A DNA stretch of 5,302 nucleotides from CAYRIF01 sp964424205. GTDB taxonomy: Bacteria; Bacteroidota; Bacteroidia; Cytophagales; Cyclobacteriaceae. The translations under genes were made by a program, and so were the position numbers. The notes below the pieces were generated by a model, which was not told the origin of the DNA, did not search any database, and was given only the letters and a program-made list of their open reading frames with translations. Location of the stretch: contig CAYRIF010000262.1 in the NCBI GenBank assembly GCA_964424205.1, positions 1-5,302 on the forward strand, read 5' to 3'. This document shows, one piece after another, positions 5,194-5,302 of the stretch (within the stretch, counting starts at the first letter, position 1; each line of letters begins with the position of its first letter).

Positions 5194-5302
5194 TTAAATG
5201 TTTTCAGCCATTTTAATGGCTTGTCTTAGTGCTCCTAACTTATTATTGACCTCTTGCAACTCACTATTGATATCTGATTTGGACACCACTCCTGCTCCTG
5301 CC
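5194..5302 (-). CDS. trpE: Anthranilate synthase component I, C-terminal fragment (cut by window edge)
   Basis: TrpE converts chorismate, with ammonia supplied by TrpG, into anthranilate. It is the first committed and usually feedback-inhibited step. Only the last 35 residues are present, ending in a TAA at 5194-5196. They read AGAGVVSKSD, the end of the conserved chorismate-binding core (the RAGAG-I/V-V region), and then ELQEVNNKLGALRQAI, the final helix typical of TrpE and related chorismate-utilising enzymes. The feedback site and most of the active site lie outside the window. Such C-termini are also seen in PabB and isochorismate synthases. The adjacent trpG and the rest of the trp operon make TrpE by far the likeliest identity. 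The operon promoter should lie upstream of this gene. Confidence 0.92.
   Translation of the reverse strand, partial: AGAGVVSKSDINSELQEVNNKLGALRQAIKMAENI

Overview
This window is the greater part of a tryptophan biosynthesis operon, entirely on the minus strand. In transcription order it holds trpE (last 35 codons only, at the right edge), trpG, trpD, trpC, trpF, trpB and trpA (first 36 codons only, at the left edge). The order trpE-G-D-C-F-B-A with every gene separate (no TrpGD or TrpCF fusion), the AT-rich DNA, the lack of clear Shine-Dalgarno sequences with A-rich stretches before each ATG, and the type of intergenic repeat all point to a member of the Bacteroidota, in the broad Flavobacteriia/Cytophagia/Sphingobacteriia range. 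I cannot name a genus.

The genes cover the whole route from chorismate to tryptophan. TrpE and TrpG make anthranilate, TrpD adds the phosphoribosyl group, TrpF isomerises it, TrpC closes the indole ring, and TrpA and TrpB convert indole-3-glycerol phosphate plus serine to tryptophan. The five complete genes (trpG, D, C, F, B) have normal family lengths and keep almost all the catalytic residues I could check. The one exception is a substitution in a conserved TrpD loop, which is probably typical of the lineage.

The unusual part is the space between the genes. Only the trpD-trpC junction is tight (2 bases). The other five gaps are 67 bases (E-G), 140 (G-D), 93 (C-F), 289 (F-B) and 320 (B-A), and each contains short-word repetitive DNA. 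The E-G gap has CGCAAAG words. The G-D gap has a 106-base element with inverted ends, built partly of ATCTGCG words. The C-F gap has CGCAGAT words in the opposite orientation. The F-B and B-A gaps hold copies of one compound repeat of about 100-110 bases made from ATATAAG, TCGTAAT and TCTATT words. No new gene system is visible. The repeat colonisation of a housekeeping operon is the main observation. The operon promoter and any leader lie outside the window, upstream of trpE, and no convincing internal promoter or terminator was found.
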